Below, one piece after another: positions 17,845 through 27,021 of a DNA stretch of 64,000 bases. Numbering within the stretch: position 1 is the stretch's first letter; each line of letters begins with the position of its first letter. Made by a program: the position numbers and the translations under genes. A model generated the notes under the pieces. It was given only the letters and a program-made list of their open reading frames with translations, was not told the origin of the DNA and made no database searches. The DNA is taken from NCBI RefSeq assembly GCF_017744135.1, contig NZ_JAGHQU010000001.1, forward strand, positions 372,001 through 436,000. Reading direction: 5' to 3'. This DNA comes from Endozoicomonas sp. G2_2 (GTDB lineage: Bacteria; Pseudomonadota; Gammaproteobacteria; Nevskiales; Salinisphaeraceae).

Positions 17845-19014
17845 ATGACGTTCAAGAAAACGGTACGCCGGGCAGCAGTTGCCACGGCTCTGGCCATGGG
17901 TATGGCCGGCGCGGTCCAGGCCGCGGAGAAGGTTAATATTGGTTTCACCGGGCCGCTGTCCGGTGGCGCCGCGCTCTACGGCGAGAACACCCTGGAAGGC
18001 CTGCGCATGGCCGCCGAGGAAATCAACGCGGGCGGCGGTATCGATGTCGACGGCACGAGCTACGAGATCAACATCGTCAGCCTCGACGACATGTATTCGC
18101 CCAGCCGCGCGGCCGTCAACGGCAAGCGTCTGGTCCAGCAGTACAGCACGCCGATCGTGTTCACGCCGCACTCCGGTGGCACGTTCGCGCTGCAGGCGTT
18201 CAACGAACGCGACGGCTTTCTGGTGATGTCGTATACCTCGATTCCGTCGGTCACCGAAAAGGGCAACGAGCTCACGGTCAAGATACCGCCGAACTTCACC
18301 GACTACGTGAAGCCGTTCACCAAGCTCACCATGGACCGCTACGGCAAGAAGCTGGGCGTGGCCAATGCCACCCACGACTATGCCAAGTACTGGACCAAGG
18401 CGTTCGTGCCTGCGTGGGAAGCGGCCGGCGGTGAAGTCGTGGCCAGCAACCCGATGGATTACAACAAGTCCGCGGACTTCTACACCGGCGTGAGCAAAGT
18501 ACTCGCCTCGGATCCGGACGTGCTGTTCGTGGGCGGTGCTTCCGAGCCGACTGGTCTGGTCGTGCGTCAGGCGCGTGAACTCGGCTTCGAGGGCGGCTTC
18601 GTGATCATGGACCAGGCCAAGATCGACGAAGTGGCGAAGGTGGCCGGCGGCATGGAAGCCGTCGAGGGCGGCGTGGGCGTCACCCCGCTGGTCTACTCGG
18701 ACAATCCGGGCGCGGCCGATTTCGTGGAGCTCTACAAGGAAGACCACGACGGCGTGCCGACCTCCGAGACCGCCTACAACTACTTCGCCATGTATCTGAT
18801 CGCCCGCGCCATGGAGCAGGCCGGTACCGTGGAGGACGCCAAAGCCATTCGTGCGGCCATTCCCGACGCGCTGGGCAAGGTTGCCACCAACCACAACCCG
18901 TATGAGGTCAAGGACATCAGCGATTCCGGCAATCTCGCCGTGGATGTCGAGATCGCGGAAGTGATCGATGGCAAGGTCGAGCTGCGTAAGATCTCCGAGA
19001 TCGGCGCCGAATAG
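17845..19014 (+). CDS. Liv-type ABC transporter periplasmic binding protein (second system)
   Basis: 389 residues. The signal peptide has KKTVRRAA, a hydrophobic core and a likely cut after VQA, before AEKVNIGFTGPLSGG, the start of the Peripla_BP_6 fold. Similarity to the two proteins at 7.2-9.9 kb is low beyond the family motifs, so it likely binds a different ligand. GGGGAG lies before the ATG. A clear terminator follows, closing the livHMGF-binding-protein operon. Confidence 0.9.
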   Translation: MTFKKTVRRAAVATALAMGMAGAVQAAEKVNIGFTGPLSGGAALYGENTLEGLRMAAEEINAGGGIDVDGTSYEINIVSLDDMYSPSRAAVNGKRLVQQYSTPIVFTPHSGGTFALQAFNERDGFLVMSYTSIPSVTEKGNELTVKIPPNFTDYVKPFTKLTMDRYGKKLGVANATHDYAKYWTKAFVPAWEAAGGEVVASNPMDYNKSADFYTGVSKVLASDPDVLFVGGASEPTGLVVRQARELGFEGGFVIMDQAKIDEVAKVAGGMEAVEGGVGVTPLVYSDNPGAADFVELYKEDHDGVPTSETAYNYFAMYLIARAMEQAGTVEDAKAIRAAIPDALGKVATNHNPYEVKDISDSGNLAVDVEIAEVIDGKVELRKISEIGAE

Positions 19015-19041
19015 AGTCCGAAGGGGACGCTCCCGCAATTT

Positions 19042-19069
19042 CAGGGGCACTTCGGTGCCCCTGTTTTCT
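19042..19069 (+). terminator. Rho-independent terminator of the second Liv-type operon
   Basis: CAGGGGCAC-TTC-GGTGCCCCTG stem followed by TTTTCTT. Confidence 0.88.
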
Positions 19070-19134
19070 TTGCAGCGTCCGATCATTCAGGCCGCGTGCG
19101 GCGCGGCGCCACGAACGACCCAGGAGCCTACCCG

Positions 19135-20166
19135 ATGAGCGTCAATCGTCAGATCATCCTCGCCCAGCGCCCGCAGGGTATGCCGGACGAAACCCACCTG
19201 CAGTTGCAGAACGCCGAGATGCCGAGCCCCGGCCCGGGTGAAGTGCTCGTGAAAACCATCTACATGTCGCTCGACCCGTACATGCGGGGTCGCATGAGCG
19301 CAGCCAAATCCTATGCGGCGAGCGTCGCCGAAGGCGCGGTGATGGAAGGCGCGACCGTGGGCGAAGTCGTCGAATCCAACGACAACGGGTTTGCCGTGGG
19401 TGACTACGTCCTCGCCCATGGCGGCTGGCAGGAATACGCCGTGCAGCCGGCCAAGGGCATTCGCCGGCTCGACCCGGCGGCTGCGCCGATCAGCACCGCG
19501 GTCGGTGTTCTGGGGATGCCCGGTTTCACCGCCTATGTCGGCCTCGACGAGATCGGCGAGCCGAAATCCGGCGAGACGGTGGTGGTCTCCGCGGCGGCAG
19601 GGGCGGTCGGTCAGGTGGTGGGCCAGATCGCGAAGATCAAGGGCTGTCGCGTGGTGGGCGTGGCCGGCGCCGAGGACAAATGTCGGCACGTCGTGGACGC
19701 CTACGGCTTCGATGCCTGCGTGAACTACAAGGACGACGATTTCGCCGACCAGTTGGCCGGCGCCTGTCCGGACGGCATCGACGTCTATTTCGAGAATGTC
19801 GGCGGGGTGGTCTTCGACACCGTACGTGGTCTTCTCAACGATTTTGCACGCATGCCGGTCTGCGGGCGCATCGCCCACTATAACGACAGCGAAGCGCCCC
19901 GCGGCCCGGACCGGCTCGTGGCCTTCATGGGGCAGGTGCTGGTCAAGCGATTGCGCGTACAGGGCTTCATCCAGTTCGATTACCGCCACCGCTACGGCGA
20001 TTTCCAGCGCGACATGAGCGCCTGGGTGCGTAACGGCGACGTGCGCTATCAGGAAGACATCGTCGAGGGGTTGGAGAATGCGGTCACCGCCTTCCAGGGG
20101 CTGCTCCAGGGGCGCAATCGCGGCAAGTTACTGGTACGGGTCGCGCCCGACCCGACGCGTGACTGA
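19135..20166 (+). CDS. Zinc-independent NADP-dependent MDR oxidoreductase (PTGR/CurA type)
   Basis: 343 residues from an ATG with AGGAG upstream; a longer frame from 19096 overlaps the ribosome site and is not used. The MDR features are the substrate-domain motif MSLDPYMRGRM and the nucleotide motif AAGAVGQVVGQIAKIKG, with no zinc ligands. It belongs to the leukotriene-B4-dehydrogenase-like group that reduces alpha,beta-unsaturated ketones with NADPH. The MFS gene follows after 9 bp. Confidence 0.9.
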   Translation: MSVNRQIILAQRPQGMPDETHLQLQNAEMPSPGPGEVLVKTIYMSLDPYMRGRMSAAKSYAASVAEGAVMEGATVGEVVESNDNGFAVGDYVLAHGGWQEYAVQPAKGIRRLDPAAAPISTAVGVLGMPGFTAYVGLDEIGEPKSGETVVVSAAAGAVGQVVGQIAKIKGCRVVGVAGAEDKCRHVVDAYGFDACVNYKDDDFADQLAGACPDGIDVYFENVGGVVFDTVRGLLNDFARMPVCGRIAHYNDSEAPRGPDRLVAFMGQVLVKRLRVQGFIQFDYRHRYGDFQRDMSAWVRNGDVRYQEDIVEGLENAVTAFQGLLQGRNRGKLLVRVAPDPTRD

Positions 20167-20175
20167 TCTGCCCGG

Positions 20176-21627
20176 GTGAACGCAACGCCGGACAATCAGC
20201 GCACCATCGCCGGCCTGACCGAGCACTACGGCAGTGCCTACAAGTGGTACGTCACCGCGACCGTCATGCTGGGCACGTTCTCGGTGGTGCTGGCCGCCAC
20301 CATCATCAACGTTGCCGTGCCGGCGATCATGGGCCGTTTCGACGTCGCCCAGGACGAGGTGCACTGGCTGGCCACGGGTTTTCTGGCCGCGATGACGGTC
20401 GGCATGTTGCTCAATGCCTGGGCGGTGGCACGCTTTGGTTCGCGGCACGGGTTCGCGCTGGCGATGGCCGGGTTCATCGTGGCGTCGCTGATTGGCGGCT
20501 TTAGCGGTGACTTCGGCGTGCTGGTGGGAGCGCGGGCGCTGCAAGGGCTTACCGCGGGCATGATCCAGCCGCATGCATTGATCGCGATCTTCCAGGTCTT
20601 TCCCGTGCATCGGCGCGGCCAGGCCATGGGCATCTACGGCATGGGCGTGATTCTCGGCCCCGCGATCGCGCCCGCGCTGGGGGGCGTGCTGGTCGATGGC
20701 ATTTCCTGGCGCGCGACGTTTTTCGTCGTTTTGCCGGCCTGCGCGCTGGCGATGGGCATGGCCTGGCGGTTCCTGCCGGGCCGCAGCGAGAACCGTCGCG
20801 TGACGCTCGACTGGGCAGGGCTCGTGCTGCTGAGCGTATCGCTGGTGGCGTTGCTGTGGGCGGTGGCGTCGCTGCACCGGCGTGGCGTATTCGATCCCCT
20901 CCTGGATGCCGCACTTGCCCTGGGCCTCGTTCTGGCGGTGGTGTTCGTGCTCTGGCAGCGCCGCTGTCGCGAGCCACTGCTGGATCTGCGCCTGTTCCGG
21001 CGCCCGGGGTTTGCCGGCGGTTTCGCGTTGTCGATCGTGATGGGCGCGGGTCTTTTTGCCAGTACCTATCTGGCTCCGCTGTATTTCCAGCAGTCGGCGG
21101 GCATGAGTGCGTCTGCGGCCGGCATGATGCTGGTACCGGCGGGCCTCGCGATGGCTTTCGTGTTTCCGCTCGCCGGGCATTTGTCCGATCGCATGCCGAT
21201 CGCCTGGATGGTCACCATCGGCCTCGGGTTCTTTATTGCCAGCATGGTGCTGCTCAGTCTGTCGCAGACCAGCACCGCGATCGCCTGGCTGGTGATCTGG
21301 ACGCTGCTTGGCCGGCTCGGTGTCGGGCTGATGATGCCGCCGATCACCACGGCCAGCCTGACCGTGCTCTCCGAGGATCAGCTCGACCGGGGCTCGGGCA
21401 TCATCAATTTCGGCCGTCAGATCGGCGGCGCGCTCGGGGTGAATCTGTGTGCGGTGCTGGCTCAGTACGCCAGCGATTTCGTGCGTATGCGGCATCCCGA
21501 GATGGATGCCGCGACCGTGTTCGAAGCCGGTTTCGACTATGCCTTCATGGCTTTGGCGATCCTGTTCGTGATCGCTTTCTGGCCGTTGAGCCGCCTGGCG
21601 CGTGCGCGGCGCGCACTGGCCTCCTGA
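20176..21627 (+). CDS. MFS transporter, DHA2 (14-helix) drug-efflux family
   Basis: 483 residues starting at a GTG without a clear ribosome site, probably translated by coupling to the preceding gene 9 bp away. It has about 14 hydrophobic segments and the DHA2 motifs: ATIINVAVPAIMG in helix 1, VGARALQGLTAGMIQP, and MGVILGPAIAPALGGVLVD (motif C, typical of antiporters). It likely exports a toxic compound by proton antiport. It is unrelated in position to the TetR-linked EmrAB set at 53-57 kb. Confidence 0.9.
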   Translation: MNATPDNQRTIAGLTEHYGSAYKWYVTATVMLGTFSVVLAATIINVAVPAIMGRFDVAQDEVHWLATGFLAAMTVGMLLNAWAVARFGSRHGFALAMAGFIVASLIGGFSGDFGVLVGARALQGLTAGMIQPHALIAIFQVFPVHRRGQAMGIYGMGVILGPAIAPALGGVLVDGISWRATFFVVLPACALAMGMAWRFLPGRSENRRVTLDWAGLVLLSVSLVALLWAVASLHRRGVFDPLLDAALALGLVLAVVFVLWQRRCREPLLDLRLFRRPGFAGGFALSIVMGAGLFASTYLAPLYFQQSAGMSASAAGMMLVPAGLAMAFVFPLAGHLSDRMPIAWMVTIGLGFFIASMVLLSLSQTSTAIAWLVIWTLLGRLGVGLMMPPITTASLTVLSEDQLDRGSGIINFGRQIGGALGVNLCAVLAQYASDFVRMRHPEMDAATVFEAGFDYAFMALAILFVIAFWPLSRLARARRALAS

Positions 21628-22110
21628 CGATGTGGGGCCCGTCCGATGCAGGGTGTCGGCGCGAACATGCGTTCGTGCGGCGAACGGGGTTTGCTTGAAG
21701 TTTGGCGCACGTAGACGCACTGCTGCGCGGAATATGGCGCAGATTGTTCTTTAGAGCGCGTGCACGCCGTTTAGATGGCCGAGTGCCGCGTATGAAGCGG
21801 ATCATTTGTGTTTTTAAAAGCGTAATGAATACAGATTCTTGGCGTTCATAGGCTGCGACACAAACAGAATCTCGACGATATGCGACCTTTTCGGTATGGC
21901 ATGTGCACGGAAAAATCCATAATGTTTCGTTTTGCCATCGGCTCGCCTGTACTATCCGAGCCCGGATAGTGCTTGCGACGGCACCTGTCGTATCGCTGGC
22001 ATACCTTCTGGCCGACGGGCCATACCACGACAGAACAATAAAACCGGCGCGGCATCGTGGGTGCACGGCCGGCGCGACAGGGAAATAATGCTTCGGGGAG
22101 CAATCAGACC
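21628..22110. other. 483-bp intergenic region upstream of the IclR gene
   Basis: Apart from the inverted repeat at 21951-21970 with an overlapping TACTAT -10-like box, I see nothing: no gene, no clear terminator after the MFS gene. It is somewhat more AT-rich than its neighbours around 21800-21950. Confidence 0.5.
21951..21970. promoter_or_regulatory. Inverted repeat, candidate IclR-type operator
   Basis: ACTATCCG-AGCC-CGGATAGT: perfect 8-bp arms around a 4-bp centre. It overlaps a -10-like TACTAT (21950-21955) about 140 bp upstream of the IclR-family gene, so autorepression is plausible. Confidence 0.5.
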
Positions 22111-22914
22111 ATGCGAAAGACAGAGTTGACCGACGGCCCAGATCAGAACAAGGGGCACAACTACGTCACCGCGCTGGCGCGTGGTCTGGAGCTGCTGCGC
22201 TGCTTTGGCGACGCCGCGGAATATCTGGGCAACGCCGAACTCGCCAAGCGCACGAACGTGCCGCGGCCGACGGTGTCGCGTCTCACCGCGACGCTCACCC
22301 AGCTCGGCTACCTGCTGTATATGCCGCATCTCGAAAAATACCGGCTCGGGCCGCGCGTGCTCGATCTGGGGTATCGCTATCTGGCCAGCGAGGGTGTCGG
22401 CGGCATTGCGCGGCCGTTCATGCAGGATCTGGCCGATGCGACCGATTGCATGGTCGCGCTGGGCGTACCCGAGGGCGCGCACCTGACCTACACACAGACG
22501 TGCCAGGGCAAGGGGCCGTTGATACTGCGGCTGCAGGTCGGGTCACGGGTGCCGATGGCGCTGTCCTCCATGGGGCTGGCTTTTCTGGCCGCGCACGACG
22601 AGGCCGACCGCGAGGTCTACTACGAAAAGATTCGCGCCGAATCACGCGCCGAATGGTCCGAGATCGAGCCGCTGCTCGAGCGCGCGTTTGCCGACTACGA
22701 TCGCTACGGCTTCTGCATGACCGAGAGCACCTGGAGCCGCGATATCAGCGGTGTGGGTGTACCGCTCGTGCTCGAGAACGGCCAGCGCGTGATGTCGTTC
22801 AATTGCGGCGGCGCCTCGCAAAGACTCACGCGAGACGTCATGATCGAGAACCTCGGCCCGCGCCTCAAGCAGGTGGTGGAACAGGTTCGACAACTCGTGG
22901 TGGGTGGTGACTGA
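22111..22914 (+). CDS. IclR-family transcriptional regulator
   Basis: 267 residues from the ATG at 22111, preceded by CGGGGAG. The N-terminal winged helix contains YLGNAELAKRTNVPRPTVSR and LTATLTQLGYL. The C-terminal IclR effector domain includes LGVPEGAHLTYTQTC and the final GPRLKQVVEQVRQL helix. IclR proteins bind small acids and control catabolic genes. It overlaps the thioesterase gene by 11 bp, so the two are co-expressed. Targets may include itself (repeat at 21951) and nearby acyl-CoA genes; the latter is inference. Confidence 0.9.
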   Translation: MRKTELTDGPDQNKGHNYVTALARGLELLRCFGDAAEYLGNAELAKRTNVPRPTVSRLTATLTQLGYLLYMPHLEKYRLGPRVLDLGYRYLASEGVGGIARPFMQDLADATDCMVALGVPEGAHLTYTQTCQGKGPLILRLQVGSRVPMALSSMGLAFLAAHDEADREVYYEKIRAESRAEWSEIEPLLERAFADYDRYGFCMTESTWSRDISGVGVPLVLENGQRVMSFNCGGASQRLTRDVMIENLGPRLKQVVEQVRQLVVGGD

Positions 22915-23422
22915 CAACAACGCAGGCGACACGGCGTCGCCGCAGACCGGCAGCAACGAAGACGCGACGGCACAAGGCGCAGCATTCACGCTCGACCATG
23001 CCAACGCCCGCTACGACCGCGGCTTTGCCGCACATCTGGGGTTCGAGTTTCTCGAGTGGGAGCCGGATCGGGCGGTGCTCGGCCTGGAGATCCAAGACTG
23101 GCATCTGAATCTTGCGGGCGTTTTGCACGGCGGCATTCTCGCGTCGCTGCTCGACATCGCCGGCGCCGCCGCGGGCAGCTATTGCCCCTATCCCCGGCGC
23201 ATCCGCGAGGCGATCACCCTGTCGATGACCACCACGTTCACCGGCCAGGCCAGCGGCGGCCACGTGCGCGCCATCGGCCGGCGCCGGGCCGGTGGTCGCC
23301 GTATCTTCAATTCCAGCGTCGATATCGTCGATGCGCACGATCGACTGCTCGCCATGGGCGAGGGCACCTATCGCTTGCGCAGTGGCTGTGAAGGCCCGGA
23401 AGGCATTCCGATCGACGCATAG
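22904..23422 (+). CDS. PaaI-family hot-dog acyl-CoA thioesterase
   Basis: 172 residues starting at GTG 22904 (an alternative GTG follows at once), inside the IclR gene end. The N-terminal 35 residues are polar and unstructured-looking. The hot-dog core contains the PaaI signature NLAGVLHGGILASLLDIAGAAAG, with the HGG loop and an acidic Asp on the long helix. It likely hydrolyses stalled or excess acyl-CoA in the cytoplasm. Coupling to an IclR regulator and proximity to acyl-CoA operons support a catabolic housekeeping role. Confidence 0.87.
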   Translation: MVTDNNAGDTASPQTGSNEDATAQGAAFTLDHANARYDRGFAAHLGFEFLEWEPDRAVLGLEIQDWHLNLAGVLHGGILASLLDIAGAAAGSYCPYPRRIREAITLSMTTTFTGQASGGHVRAIGRRRAGGRRIFNSSVDIVDAHDRLLAMGEGTYRLRSGCEGPEGIPIDA

Positions 23423-23728
23423 CGCCGTGCCCGCCGAATCGGGCGAGCAAAATCACGTTCTCGAAACACCACGACGCGTGTCGCGCCGAGCGGAGCGCCT
23501 TGTGCAGATGCGGCTGCCACGGCGCGCGCCGCCGGCGTCGGCGCGTCCGTGCACCGAGGCGACGAATTTTCCTGCGACGAAAACAGTCGAATTACGCCGC
23601 GAATAGGCGTAGGCTTTCGAGCGGTGAACGATCGTTCGGTTTCGTGGCATCCTGCCGGACCGCAACGCGCCGAACCGAGTTCGGTGGCGTCGCGGGCATG
23701 ACTGGACGAACCGCGCACCGGCAGTAAG

Positions 23729-23743
23729 TGAAACGCCGTTTCG
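23729..23743. promoter_or_regulatory. Copy C of the repeated operator
   Basis: TGAAACGCCGTTTCG contains the perfect inverted repeat GAAAC-GCC-GTTTC. It lies 5 bp upstream of a TTGACG -35 box and 117 bp upstream of the ACAD start. It matches the published PsrA-type consensus (G/C)AAAC-N2-4-GTTT(G/C). Confidence 0.65.
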
Positions 23744-23748
23744 GAAAA

Positions 23749-23777
23749 TTGACGGCCTGTTGGCGCTATGTCAGTTT
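23749..23777 (+). promoter_or_regulatory. Probable promoter of the ACAD11-like operon
   Basis: TTGACG (23749-23754), 17-bp spacer, CAGTTT (23772-23777). It mirrors the TTGACG-N17-CAGCTT next to operator copy B. Confidence 0.5.
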
Positions 23778-23859
23778 TCAGCTTCAACAACAACACGCTC
23801 GGGATCGATCGGCCCTGCCATCGCCCTTGAGTACGACAGCCCGACAAAGAGGAGATGCC

Positions 23860-25074
23860 ATGCTGGCGCTATCCAAGCGTGCCGAGGACCTGCATTCCCG
23901 GCTACTTGCGTTCATGGACGCACACGTCTACCCGGCCGAAGCGGTCTACAAGCAGCAACACGACGACAGCGACGATCGCTGGTCCTGGCCGCCGATCATG
24001 GAAGAGCTCAAGGCCAAGGCCAAAGCCGAAGGGCTCTGGAACCTGTTCCTGCCGGAGAGCGAATACGGCGCGGGCCTGTCGAACTACGACTACGCCCATC
24101 TGTGTGAAGTCATGGGCCGCTCCTCGATCGCGCCGATCGTGTTCAACTGCAGCGCGCCCGACACCGGCAACATGGAAGTGCTGGCCCGCTACGGCAGCGA
24201 AGCGCAGCAGAAACAGTGGCTGGAGCCGCTGCTCGACGGCAAGATCAAGTCCTGCTTCTCGATGACCGAGCCGGACGTGGCCTCTTCGGACGCCACCAAC
24301 ATCGCCACCGAAATCAAGCGCGACGGCGACGAATATATCGTCAACGGCCGCAAGTGGTGGTCCTCGGGTGCGATGGCGCGCAACTGCAAGATCGCCATCG
24401 TCATGGGCAAGAACGACCCCACGGCCGAAAAACATCGTCAGCAGTCGATGATTCTCGTGCCGCTGGATACACCGGGGGTGAAGATCGAGCGTGACCTGCA
24501 CGTGTTCGGCTACGACCACGCGCCCAAGGGCCATGCCGAAATCCACTACGACAACGTGCGCGTGCCGGCCGAAAACCTGATCCTCGGCGAAGGTCGCGGT
24601 TTCGAGATCGCCCAGGGGCGTCTGGGCCCGGGGCGTATCCATCACTGCATGCGCACCATCGGCCTGGCCGAGCGGGCGCTGGAAGCGATGTGCGCACGCG
24701 TGGAAAGCCGCGAAGCCTTCGGCCGCAAGATCTCCGAGTTCGACTCGATCCGCAAGAACATCGCGCGTTCGCGCATCGAGATCGAGCAGGCCCGTCTGCT
24801 CACGCTCAAGGCGGCGAAGATGATGGACGAGGTGGGCAACAAGGAAGCGCGTCAGGAGATCGCCATGATCAAGGTGATCGCCCCCGAGATGGCGCTCAAC
24901 GTCATCGACCGCGCGATCCAGGCCCATGGCGCCATGGGCGTGTGTCAGGACACCTTCCTGGCCTCCGCCTGGGCGAATGTCCGCACCCTGCGGCTCGCCG
25001 ACGGTCCGGACGAAGTGCATCTGGACAGCATCGCCAAGCTCGAGCTGCGTCGCCAGCGCGCGGCCCGCGGCTAA
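23860..25074 (+). CDS. ACAD10/11-like acyl-CoA dehydrogenase family protein (LvaC-like)
   Basis: 404 residues from the ATG at 23860 with AGAGGAG upstream; a frame extending to 23728 is a non-coding continuation. It has the complete ACAD fold: FAD contacts [14 protein letters not shown] and [12 protein letters not shown], and the helical C-terminal domain with [12 protein letters not shown]. The usual catalytic YEGT near the end is replaced by ADGPDEVH, putting Asp381 where medium-chain dehydrogenase has Glu376. This is the ACAD10/11 pattern, whose members act on 4-phospho-acyl-CoAs. It is followed by an SDR and an APH-type kinase, the partner domain fused to ACAD10/11 in animals. Confidence 0.88.
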   Translation: MLALSKRAEDLHSRLLAFMDAHVYPAEAVYKQQHDDSDDRWSWPPIMEELKAKAKAEGLWNLFLPESEYGAGLSNYDYAHLCEVMGRSSIAPIVFNCSAPDTGNMEVLARYGSEAQQKQWLEPLLDGKIKSCFSMTEPDVASSDATNIATEIKRDGDEYIVNGRKWWSSGAMARNCKIAIVMGKNDPTAEKHRQQSMILVPLDTPGVKIERDLHVFGYDHAPKGHAEIHYDNVRVPAENLILGEGRGFEIAQGRLGPGRIHHCMRTIGLAERALEAMCARVESREAFGRKISEFDSIRKNIARSRIEIEQARLLTLKAAKMMDEVGNKEARQEIAMIKVIAPEMALNVIDRAIQAHGAMGVCQDTFLASAWANVRTLRLADGPDEVHLDSIAKLELRRQRAARG

Positions 25075-25139
25075 TACTCTAAAAAAGAGCGTGCCGGGCC
25101 CAACGGTGCCGGCACGCGCCCGAATCGAGAGGAGCACCC

Positions 25140-25904
25140 ATGTCGAATCTTTTTGATCTGACCGGCAAGGTCGCGGTCATCACCGGCTCGAGCCGCGGTA
25201 TCGGCAAGGCGATCGCCGAACAGATGGCCGCCGCCGGCGCCAAGGTCGTGATCTCCAGCCGCAAGCCCGAGGCCTGCGAGCCGGTCGCCGAAGAATTGCG
25301 CAAGGCAGGTTATGAGGCGATGGCCATCGCCTGCCATGTCGGCAAGAAGGACGATCTGCAGAACCTGGTCGACAAGACCAAGCAAGCCTACGGCCAGATC
25401 GACGTGCTGGTCTGCAATGCCGCCACCAACCCGGTTTACGGCACCACGGCCGAGCTTTCCGACGAGGCTTGGGACAAGATCATGGAAACCAACGTGCGCG
25501 GCACGTTCTGGCTGTGCAACATGGTGCTGCCCGACATGGCCGCGCAGGGTGGCGGCAACGTGATCGTGCTCTCGTCGATCGCCGGCCTGCGTGGCAATAC
25601 CGTGATCGGCGCCTACGGCGTATCCAAGGCCGCGGAAGCTGCGCTGGTGCGCAACCTCGCGGTCGAATGGGGCCCGAAGAACATTCGCGTGAACGCCATC
25701 GCGCCCGGCCTGGTCCGTACCGACTTCGCCAAGGCATTGGTCGAGGATCCGAAGCGTCTGGAACAGGCCGAGCAACGCACGCCGGTGCGGCGTATCGGCG
25801 AGCCGGTGGATATCGCCGGCGTGGCGATGTTCCTGGCCACCCCGGCCAGTGCCTATGTGACCGGCCAGACCCTCGTCGCCGACGGCGGCGAAACCATCTG
25901 CTGA
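25140..25904 (+). CDS. SDR-family oxidoreductase, possible LvaD-like 4-oxoacyl-CoA reductase
   Basis: 254 residues. Cofactor motif TGSSRGIG (about 16-23), Arg after strand 2 (ISSRKPE) favouring NADP(H), CNAATNP in place of NNAG, catalytic Ser in LSSIAG and the YGVSK Tyr/Lys pair. GAGAGGAG precedes the ATG. It ends one base before the kinase gene, so the two are tightly coupled. In the levulinate pathway an SDR reduces 4-oxo- to 4-hydroxyacyl-CoA before phosphorylation; the same role here is inference from the neighbours. Confidence 0.88.
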   Translation: MSNLFDLTGKVAVITGSSRGIGKAIAEQMAAAGAKVVISSRKPEACEPVAEELRKAGYEAMAIACHVGKKDDLQNLVDKTKQAYGQIDVLVCNAATNPVYGTTAELSDEAWDKIMETNVRGTFWLCNMVLPDMAAQGGGNVIVLSSIAGLRGNTVIGAYGVSKAAEAALVRNLAVEWGPKNIRVNAIAPGLVRTDFAKALVEDPKRLEQAEQRTPVRRIGEPVDIAGVAMFLATPASAYVTGQTLVADGGETIC

Positions 25905-25905
25905 T

Positions 25906-26988
25906 ATGGCGTCGGATGCCAACGCCGGGGCGCCGGAGATCGTGGCGGTGCGCGAGGCGCATCGCCTCGACCGCGCCGCGCTGGAAAGCTATCTGAGCGA
26001 TCATGGTCTGCTGGACGGCGGGCTCGAGGTCAGCCAGTTCCAGGGCGGCCAGTCGAACCCGACGTATTTTCTGACGACCGGCAGCGCCGATGCGCCCACG
26101 CACTACGTGCTGCGCAAACAGCCGCCGGGCCAGATCCTGCCGTCGGCGCATCGGATCGATCGCGAATATCGGGTGATGTCGGCGCTGGCCGACGCGCCCG
26201 GCGTGCCGGTGCCGCGTATGCATGTCCATTGCGAGGATGCGGACGTGATCGGCACGCCGTTCTACGTGATGGACTATATTCCCGGCCGGGTGTTCGGCGA
26301 TCCGGCGCTGCCCGAGCTGGCTGCCGCGGACCGCGGCGGCGTCTATCATTCGCTGGTGGATACGCTCGCCGCGCTGCACCGTGTCGATGTCGACGCGGTC
26401 GGTCTGAGCGATTTCGGCCGCCCGAGCGGGTATGTCGAGCGCCAGATCAAGCGCTGGCGCGGACAGTACGAAGCGTCGGCCACCGAAACCGATCCGGCCA
26501 TGGATGCCCTTGGTCAGTGGCTCACCGACCATATCCCGGCCGATACCACGCCTGCGATCGCGCATGGCGATTTCCGTATCGGCAACCTGCTGCTGGCGCC
26601 GGATTCGACATCGGTGGCCGCGGTGCTCGACTGGGAGCTGGCCACCATCGGCCACCCGATCGCCGATCTGGCCTATGCCTGCATGCCGTATCACCTGCCA
26701 TACGGCGTGAAAGGTGTGCGCGGTATCGAAGGGCTGGATCTGGCCGCCCATGGCATTCCCGGCGAATCGTCGCAGCTGGCCCGCTATTGCGAGCAGCGCG
26801 GTATCGGCGACATCGACGACTGGCCGGTATTCGTGGCCTTCTCGCTGTTTCGTACCGCGGCGATCCTGCAGGGGGTCTATGCGCGCGCGCTGCAGGGCAA
26901 TGCCAGCAACAGCGATGCCCTGGACGTCGGGCGGCGCGCCGGCCTGATCGCGGAGCGCGGCTGGGCCGTGGCGCGGGCGCACGATTGA
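25906..26988 (+). CDS. APH-family phosphotransferase, candidate 4-hydroxyacyl-CoA kinase (LvaA-like)
   Basis: 360 residues of the aminoglycoside-phosphotransferase/choline-kinase fold. The N-terminal lobe has YVLRKQPPG with the ATP-binding Lys and PVPRMHVHCED. The catalytic loop is HGDFRIGNLL (Brenner motif HGDxxxxN) and the metal-binding DWE is in AVLDWELATIGHP. This matches the kinase domain of ACAD10/11 and LvaA, which phosphorylates the 4-hydroxy group of an acyl-CoA. It lies one base after the SDR, downstream of the ACAD11-like gene. True antibiotic resistance is unlikely in this context. Confidence 0.87.
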   Translation: MASDANAGAPEIVAVREAHRLDRAALESYLSDHGLLDGGLEVSQFQGGQSNPTYFLTTGSADAPTHYVLRKQPPGQILPSAHRIDREYRVMSALADAPGVPVPRMHVHCEDADVIGTPFYVMDYIPGRVFGDPALPELAAADRGGVYHSLVDTLAALHRVDVDAVGLSDFGRPSGYVERQIKRWRGQYEASATETDPAMDALGQWLTDHIPADTTPAIAHGDFRIGNLLLAPDSTSVAAVLDWELATIGHPIADLAYACMPYHLPYGVKGVRGIEGLDLAAHGIPGESSQLARYCEQRGIGDIDDWPVFVAFSLFRTAAILQGVYARALQGNASNSDALDVGRRAGLIAERGWAVARAHD

Positions 26989-27021
26989 ATACCCAGTGAT
27001 CCGGTTCATCGATAGACGGCA

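Larger units (their letters stand above)
23423..23859. other. 437-bp regulatory region before the ACAD11-like operon
   Basis: It contains a 12-bp palindrome GAACGATCGTTC (23627-23638), operator copy C (23729-23743) and a promoter-like pair (23749-23777). No gene: the long frames here have poor composition and no ribosome site. Confidence 0.55.

Noticed and set aside
23728-23859. N-terminal extension of the ACAD11-like protein
   Set aside because: It runs through the operator and promoter and has no ribosome site; the ATG at 23860 has a good one.
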